64,000 nucleotides of DNA from Ctena decussata. Lineage: Eukaryota; Mollusca; Bivalvia; Lucinida; Lucinidae. The notes beneath the pieces were generated by a model that did no database searches, had not been told where the DNA came from, and saw nothing but the letters and a program-made list of their open reading frames with translations. Location of the stretch: NCBI GenBank assembly GCA_963989385.1, contig OZ022506.1, forward strand, positions 60,895,434 to 60,959,433, written 5' to 3'. The number at the start of each line of letters is the position of its first letter. Position 1 is the first letter of the stretch. The position numbers and the translations under genes were made by a program. Positions 58,207-64,000 of the stretch are shown piece after piece.

Positions 58207-59459
58207 TTAAGTAAAAGTCTACTATCTATGAAAGGGGAATAACTCTGTCACTAATAAATTTAGCATATCCTAACAATAATCAGAATAATCAATTTACCAA
58301 ATGCTAATAGCGTACAAAATTTCAGCTCTCTCGGCCAAACGGTTCAAAAGTTGGAAAAATGACAAAAACGAAAAAAGGGCCATAACTTTGTAAAATATAG
58401 GACAATTGAAATTGCAAAATCACATGCACATTTTAAGATCATGATGAAACATTCTGCACAATTTCAAGTCAATCTGATATAAGATGTGGCAGGAGTTGCG
58501 GGGACAAGGTCTAAGTCAGCAAGGGCCATAACTCCATTAAAAATGGCTGTAACAAAAATAACAAGAGCTGTCACCTGACAGCATAGCTCGCCTGAATAGG
58601 TGCTTGCCCATCATACAGTCGCTTTGCAGGTTTGGACTTCTATGCATAAAACTTTCAGGCAAGCATGTCCATAATGACAACACATTTATAAGCAAAAGCT
58701 ATCTAAGAAATAAGTCTTAAAATAAAAAAATCCACATTGAGCCATTATCTAACATCAGTCCAAGTATTAGTATCAACTGAGTCCATCGTGGCACTGTGAA
58801 ATTATGTCTTCATAAATATAAAACTTTAACCAAAATCTTTAAGACAATATTATAAGTCGATGACCTTGACTTCAAGGTCATCCAGTTGGGTAAGTATATA
58901 GTGTTTTGTAAAAACTCAAAAAAGTGTCTAACATCAGTTCAAGTGTAAACTAAATCTCTGCCAAGCATTATGAATCAGTATGCAATTAGAAAACTTCAAT
59001 AAAGAACAAATTTCCAAAGTCCGTGACCTTGACATCAAGTCAGTGTGCCGGGTTGGGGTGGTACTCGGCAAAACTTTGGACTAATATCTAACTAAAGTGC
59101 AAATATAACAAGAGCTGTTGCCTGACAGCATAGCTCACCTGAATAAGTGCTTGCCCATGACACAGTTGCTATGGTGGTGTGGACTGCTAGGCATAAAACT
59201 TCAAACAAGCATGTCCATAATGACAACACATTTATAAACAAACGCTATCTCAGAAATAAGTCTTAAAATAAAATAAAAATAAAACTAGAAATGTGTCCAT
59301 ACGACACGGATGCCCCCGCCTAGTGCCCTAAGTAAGATGGCGCCTTGTTTAAGGTAAAGGCACTTGTAGCATAACTAGGTTCACAAAGGCACACTTCTGT
59401 GGTACATGTTTTATTGTTTTCCTTGGGCAGATGTATTGTGCTTCTTGAGAAGTACATGG

Positions 59460-59460
<1 letters not shown>

Positions 59461-59492
<32 letters not shown>
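59461..59492 (+). repeat. 32-base G run
   Basis: Uninterrupted G homopolymer in the 5' unique part of a type II element, where the copy at 25026 has a C run. It could form a G-quadruplex and is likely to be of uncertain length in the assembly. Confidence 0.95.
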
Positions 59493-60155
59493 CTTGGATG
59501 TGGGGGTGTCATGACTGATATGTGATGATATTCTGTATCTTATCGCAGAAATGGATGCCATGCAACTTTCCAAAAGAAATAGCCCGGAAACAAGTAACTT
59601 TTCAAAAACTAACAAACGGACACCATTATTGTATGAAATGAAGTCGAAAAAGGGCCATAACTCCCACAATAATAGACGGATTTTACTAAACATTGAACTT
59701 GACCTGTATTTTATGATTATATACCTGTGTATAAAATATGAATTCAATATACCGATGCTTTCAAAAGATAATGAACGGAAACCAGTTTTTCATACAAAAT
59801 GAAGTCAAAAACGGGCCATAACTCCCACAATAATCGACGGATTTTGCCCAACATCAAACTTGACCTGTATTTTATGATTATATACGTGTGTATAAAATAT
59901 CATTTCAATACACCAATGCTTTCAAAAGATATCGAACGGAAACCATTTTTTCATACAAAATAAAGTCGAAAAAGGGCCATAACTCCCACAATAATTGACG
60001 GATTTTGCCCAACATCGAACTTGACCTGTATTTTATGATTATATACCTGTGTATAAAATATGAATTCAATACACCAATGCAATCAAAAGATATCGAACGG
60101 AAACCATTTTTTCATACAAAGTAAAGTAGAAAAAGGGCCATAACTCCCACAATAA

Positions 60156-60329
60156 CAGGCCTCATACTGACAAAGTTTTTCCAAGCCTGAAATGCCTGCT
60201 TTCGCAACCTAAAATAGCCCTTTTTAAGCAGAAAAACACTGAAAACTTAAAAATCAAAGCCTGAAATCAAGTAAAATTCAAGAAATGAAAGCCTGAAATC
60301 CTGCAGAAGCCTGAAAAGTATGAGGCCTG
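60156..60329. mobile_element. 174-bp MITE with 5-bp TSD
   Basis: The ends are CAGGCCTCATACT and AGTATGAGGCCTG, perfect 13-bp inverted repeats. A duplicated AATAA flanks it (60151-60155 and 60330-60334) within the monomer CACAATAATCGACGG. The interior repeats AAGCCTGAAA several times. A 5-bp duplication does not fit hAT or Mutator; the superfamily is open. Confidence 0.8.
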
Positions 60330-61045
60330 AATAATCGACGGATTTTGCCCAACATCGAACTTGACCTGTATTTTATGATTATATACCTGTGTATAAAATA
60401 TGAATTCAATACACCAATGCTTTCAAAAGATATCGAACGGAAACCATTTCTTCATAGAAACAGAAGTCGAAAAAGGGCCATAACTCCCACAATAATTGAC
60501 GGATTTTACCCAACATCGAACTTGACCTGTATTTTATGATTATATAGCTGTGTATAAAATATAATTCAATACACTAATGCTTTCAAAAGATATTGAACGG
60601 AAACCATTTCGCACGTACGTACGTACGTACGCTACGTACGTACAAAACTTAAAAATCAAAGCCTGAAATAAAGTAAAATTCAAGAAATGAAAGCCTGAAA
60701 TCCTGCAGAAGCCTGAAAAGTATGAGGCCTGAATAATCGACGGATTTTGCCCAACATCGAACTTGACCTGTATTTTATGATTATATACCTGTGTATAAAA
60801 TATGAATTCAATACACCAATGCTTTCAAAAGATATCGAACGGAAACCATTTCTTCATAGAAACAGAAGTCAAAAAAGGGCCATAACTCCCACAATAATTG
60901 ACGGATTTTACCCAACATCGAACTTGACCTGTATTTTATGATTATATAGCTGTGTATGAAATATGAATTCAATACACCAATGCTTTCAAAAGATATTGAA
61001 CGGAAACCATTTCGTACGTACGTACGTACGCTACGTACGTATGTA
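60242..61045 (+). repeat. 402-bp tandem duplication
   Basis: The segment 60242-60643 is repeated at 60644-61045. Each copy holds the right half of the small MITE, two type II monomers and a CGTACGTA tract. The second MITE half therefore arose by duplication, not by a new insertion. Confidence 0.85.
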
Positions 61046-61477
61046 CGTACGTACGTACGTACGTACGCTACGTACGTATGTATGTACGTACGTACGGACA
61101 GGGGTGATACTATATGCCCCCCATTTTAAATGGCGGGGGCATAAAAAAATCCACATGAAATTTCAAAGTCCATGAGCTTGAGGACAAAGAACTAAGGGGT
61201 AGAGGGGTAAGGGGTTGGGTGTGGGTGGGTGGGTGGGTGGGTGTGTGTGGGGGGGGGGGGGGGCTAGGATGTATCAAAACCTTGAACCATTATCCAATAT
61301 CAGTCCAAGTATTAGTATCAACTGAGTCCATTGTGGCCCTGTGAAATTATGTCTTATAAATATATAACACTAACCAAAATCTTGTAGACAAAATTCAAAA
61401 TTGATAACCTTGGCTTCAAGGTCATCCGGTGGGGTAAGTATATAGTGTTTTGTAAAAACTCAAAAGTGTCTAACATC

Positions 61478-62876
61478 TAGGGGTGCGCGATATTACCGGT
61501 ATACCGGTAAATCGTGATTCAAAATTGCCATGATACGAATCACGATACGTTTTGGCCATACCGGTACGCTCGGTAAATTACGGAAGTTTTCGGACATTCT
61601 CGTGAAAACGTTTTATATGCTTTTAATTAACAGTTTCCTTTTCATTTCGTTAGTAATTTTTTTTTTATTTCAAAATATTCTTTTTTCATGAAACGGATCT
61701 AGCAGTGACCGTTAACTTTTGAAAGAAATTCAAGCTTTTTCACCTTGTATTAAAAATGGCGCTCCGGAAGGAGGCGCTACAGTCGCATGCGCGACACGCC
61801 TCTTTGGACCGAAAGGTGAAGACGCGAGTCACTGTATTTATAGGTCACTGGATCTAGGTAGTGGAGTCAATTAAAGCCAATATAGTCTTTAAAAACAGGT
61901 TTTGTTTGTTTACTTTTGCCGGAGACTCTCTTCCTCTTATGTCTTTTATCTCCGTAATCTTCACGCACAAAGACAGATGTAAACAAAAATTACCGTGATT
62001 GTACCTTAATGTCCAGTTAAATCCTTTTGTTAGTATCCAATTGATCCTATCACTCCAACGGTATGATCATTTTGACACATAATCCCATTCATAACTTAAA
62101 TATTCGAGCATCTTTTGAACATTTTTTTTTGTGTGTGTATATCTTAGTACATTTTCACTTACGGGAAATTTCATTATTTTGTTGGCATACACTGCAGATC
62201 CTGATCACACTGCTCCAAGGAGTTGTCTGATCTGGGTCTACAACATTTACTCAGCAATTACTGTCCGATTATTTAGCATATCTCCTTTTCATGTCACCGA
62301 TAAAATAATTCGCCTAGACTTCGTGCATGCAATTTCATCGCCTAGCAGAGACGTCGACTTCACATCTTCGAAAGTCGGAAGATGATGCCAACTAAAAACA
62401 TACCTTATCGCGAGAAGAGTAACTAGTCGGAGTGTTTTTATGTCAATTCCTTTGATCTTTGATGACAACCAGTGTTGAAAATCTGCATGCTTTTTTCATT
62501 CTCGCCTTGGGGCAAAACTGGGTCAGAGCAGAATAACAAAGAATTCATGCACTAGAAGCATGGAGACTAGGGTCATGTCAGTAAGTAAGTCAATTAGTAA
62601 AATAAAATGAGATCGCACACTTGTAACAGTTGCATTTTAATAAAGTACAGGAGCTGGTGTTTTTTTTGGTGTAAAAATAAACATGTAAAGAATGGGATGT
62701 TCATTTTTTATTACAATCATTTAATAAAAGACAGAAGCAAACAACACAGTAAAAGCAAGTAACATAGAAGTACGAACTGAAAAGGAAGTCCCGATATATC
62801 GTGATACATATCCCGATACAGACCAGTGTATCGTGATATATCCTGATACGGTTTTCAGTGGCGATACCCACCCCTA
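61478..62876. mobile_element. hAT-type element, 8-bp TSD
   Basis: The left end is TAGGGGTGCGCGATA and the right end TATCGCCAC/ACCCACCCCTA on the reverse reading TAGGGGTGGGTATCGCC. Perfect 8-bp duplications CTAACATC lie at 61470-61477 and 62877-62884. Subterminal repeats of CGTGATAC / GTATCACG and ACCGGTATACCGGT occur near both ends. No transposase is visible in the 1.4 kb. Removal restores the type V monomer (GTGTCTAACATCAG). Confidence 0.85.
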
Positions 62877-62884
62877 CTAACATC

Positions 62885-63850
62885 AGTTCAAGTGTAAACT
62901 AAATCTCTGTCAAGCATTATGGATCAGTATGCAATTAGAACACCTTAATAAAGACCAAATTTCCTAAGTCCCTGACCTTGACATCAAGGTCACTGAGCGG
63001 GGTTGGGGTAGTACTATGTAAAAGTTTATACTAATATATAACTACAGTGCAAATATAAAAAGAATTCATCTATGGGTTCAGGAGATATGTGTCTTTAAAA
63101 AACTTTAACCAAAACATCCAATCAATAAAAGGACAATTTTCTAAGTCAATGACCTTGACATCAAGGTCACTGAGGGGGGTGGGGATAGTACCTTGGAAAA
63201 CTTTGAACCAATATCTAACTATAGTGCAAGTATCAAAGGAATCCATCCATGGGTTAAGGAGATATTGGGCTTTATAAAACTTTAACCAAAACATCCAGTC
63301 CAAAAAACTCCCAATTTTCTAAGTCCATGACCTTGACATCAAGGTCACGAAGTGGGGTGGGGGTGGCACCCTGTTAAACTTTGGACCAATATCTAACTAC
63401 AGTACAAGTATCAAAAGAATCCATCCATGGGTTAGGGAGATATAGGTCTTTAAAAAACTTTAACCAAAACATCCAATCCGGACGCCGACGCGGACGCGGA
63501 CGCCGACGCCAAGGTGACAACAATAGCTCTTCCTGAACTTTCGTTCAGGCGAGCTAAAAAGAATTCATCACTGGGTTCAGGAGATATGTGTCTTTAAAAG
63601 ACTTTAACCAAAACATCCATTCAATAAATTGACAATTTTCTAAGTCCATGACCTTGACATCAAGGTCACTGAGGGGGGTGGGGGTAGTACCTTGCAAAAC
63701 TTTGGACCAATATCTAACTACAGTGCAAGTATCAAAGGAATCCATCCATGGGTTAAGGAGATATTGGGCTTTATAAAACTTTAACCAAAACATTCAGTCC
63801 AAACATACTCCCAATTTTCTAAGTCCATGACCTTGACATCAAGGTCATGG
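62885..63850 (+). repeat. Type V monomers with palindromic TGACCTTGA sites
   Basis: The 20-bp perfect palindrome built from TGACCTTGA, CA and TCAAGGTCA starts at 62983, 63150, 63328, 63649 and 63828, and once in the other type V copy at 33302. TCAAGGTCA is the extended half-site bound by monomeric nuclear receptors of the ERR/NR5A kind. No function is implied by the sequence alone. Confidence 0.8.
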
Positions 63851-64000
63851 AGTGGGGTGGGGGTGGTACCCTGTTAAACTTTGGACCAATATCTACCTAC
63901 AGTGCAAGTATCAAAAGAATCCATCCATGGGTTAAGGAGATATAGGTCTTTAAAAAACTTTAACCAAAACATCCAATCCGGACGCCGACGCGGACGCTGA

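Larger units (their letters stand above)
54148..58560 (+). mobile_element. Type VI tandem-repeat array, split by two transposons
   Basis: The array begins AAAGGCCATCGGCCAAGTGTC, with a GGCC/GGCC hairpin, and this start is duplicated 161 bp later (54312). Monomers of about 135-160 bp carry AAGGGCCATAACTTTGTAAAA, CACATGCACATCTTCA and AGGAGTTGCGGGGACA. A truncated 3' end with a GATGGACGGA tract and TATAGTCCCCCTCTGCC is at 57015-57090, after which monomers resume. It is interrupted by a hAT element (54601-56281) and a Mutator-like element (57338-58206), and ends where a type V element starts at 58561. Confidence 0.6.
59287..61148 (+). mobile_element. Type II element (fourth copy)
   Basis: It starts AGAAATGTGTCCATACGACACG, GATGCCCCCGCC and ends with a long CGTACGTA tract (61014-61098) and the hairpin GCCCCCCATTTTAAATGGCGGGGGC, then ATAAAAA. 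The 161-bp monomers are those of the copy at 39674. A run of 32 G lies at 59461-59492. It carries a small MITE (60156-60329) and an internal 402-bp tandem duplication. Confidence 0.8.
59108..63558 (+). mobile_element. Type V element (inner)
   Basis: The start is ACAAGAGCTGTTGCCTGACAG, CATAGCTCACCTGAA. The 3' end (63478-63558) is a GACGCCGACGCGG tract, GGTGACAACAATAG and the hairpin GAACTTTCGTTC with CAGGCGAGCTAAAA. It contains a type II element (59287-61148) and a hAT element (61478-62876). Its own G-rich run is at 61195-61263. Confidence 0.75.
58561..64000 (+). mobile_element. Type V element (outer), runs off the window
   Basis: It starts ACAAGAGCTGTCACCTGACAG, CATAGCTCGCCTGAA inside a type VI monomer. 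The body to 59107 has the type V monomers. A second type V element interrupts it at 59108-63558: the host reads GTGCAAATATA before and AAAAGAATTCATC after, the same as the unbroken monomer at 63052-63068. The window ends in its GACGCGGACGC microsatellite, so only the 3' hairpin is missing. Confidence 0.75.

Noticed and set aside
59349..59747. Minus-strand open frame with a polyproline run
   Set aside because: It is produced by the 32-base G run inside a type II element and reads across the element's non-coding 5' region.

Overview
The window looks like nuclear DNA from a marine bivalve (inferred; a venerid-type clam would fit). It is AT-rich and I found no intact protein-coding gene. Nearly everything is nested repeats: arrays of 145-177 bp monomers inside short non-autonomous elements of the 'pearl'/Helitron-like (HINE-type) kind known from bivalves, plus cut-and-paste DNA transposons, two tRNA-derived SINEs, remnants of one LINE family and two protein pseudogenes.

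The most striking object is at 44033-48994. This 4.96 kb element has inverted terminal repeats, unequal terminal extensions and a 116-bp internal region that is perfectly complementary to its two ends joined together. That is the diagnostic layout of a DIRS-type (tyrosine-recombinase) retrotransposon, but no reverse transcriptase or recombinase is visible. Its interior is about 4.4 kb of AT-rich non-coding DNA. It sits in one unit of a 2.04 kb tandem macro-repeat, so the neighbouring units give exact empty sites. Both junctions are explained by a crossover at one ATT trinucleotide without target duplication.

Layout. 1-3400: low-copy DNA, an intact SINE with 13-bp target duplications, half of a foldback repeat, and a pseudogene of an uncharacterised invertebrate family. 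3402-18790: nested tandem-repeat elements (types I, II, IV), cut by a hAT-like MITE, a TA-flanked TIR element and a mariner-like element. 19080-22055: broken LINE, antisense, cut by a sense LINE fragment. 22733-29134: types III, II and IV, with one type IV copy inside another. 29135-35013: mostly low-copy DNA, two palindromic repeats, a small MITE, an antisense type I remnant and a type V element. 35014-35690: F-box/leucine-rich-repeat pseudogene. 35793-36988: TIR element filled with CCATGG palindromes. 37238-39190: type I element carrying a second SINE. 39674-53012: type II element, then the four-unit macro-repeat with the DIRS-like insertion. 53037-53895: foldback element. 54148-64000: a type VI array cut by a hAT element (8-bp TSD) and a Mutator-like element (9-bp TSD), then type V in type V, the inner one containing a type II element and a second hAT element.

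The tandem-repeat elements share one plan. The 5' end is a short hairpin followed by one strand of a stem; the body is an array of monomers of about 160 bp; then come an ACGG- or ACGT-like microsatellite, a terminal hairpin carrying the other strand of the stem, and a TAA/TAAAA end. The stem sequence differs by type. Types: I, stem AGCTCACCTGAG; II, ATGCCCCCGCC; III, GGGCCCCGCC; IV, ATCCCCCGACC; V, AGCTCGCCTGAA; VI, GGCC-type, end unclear. Type numbers are my own labels.
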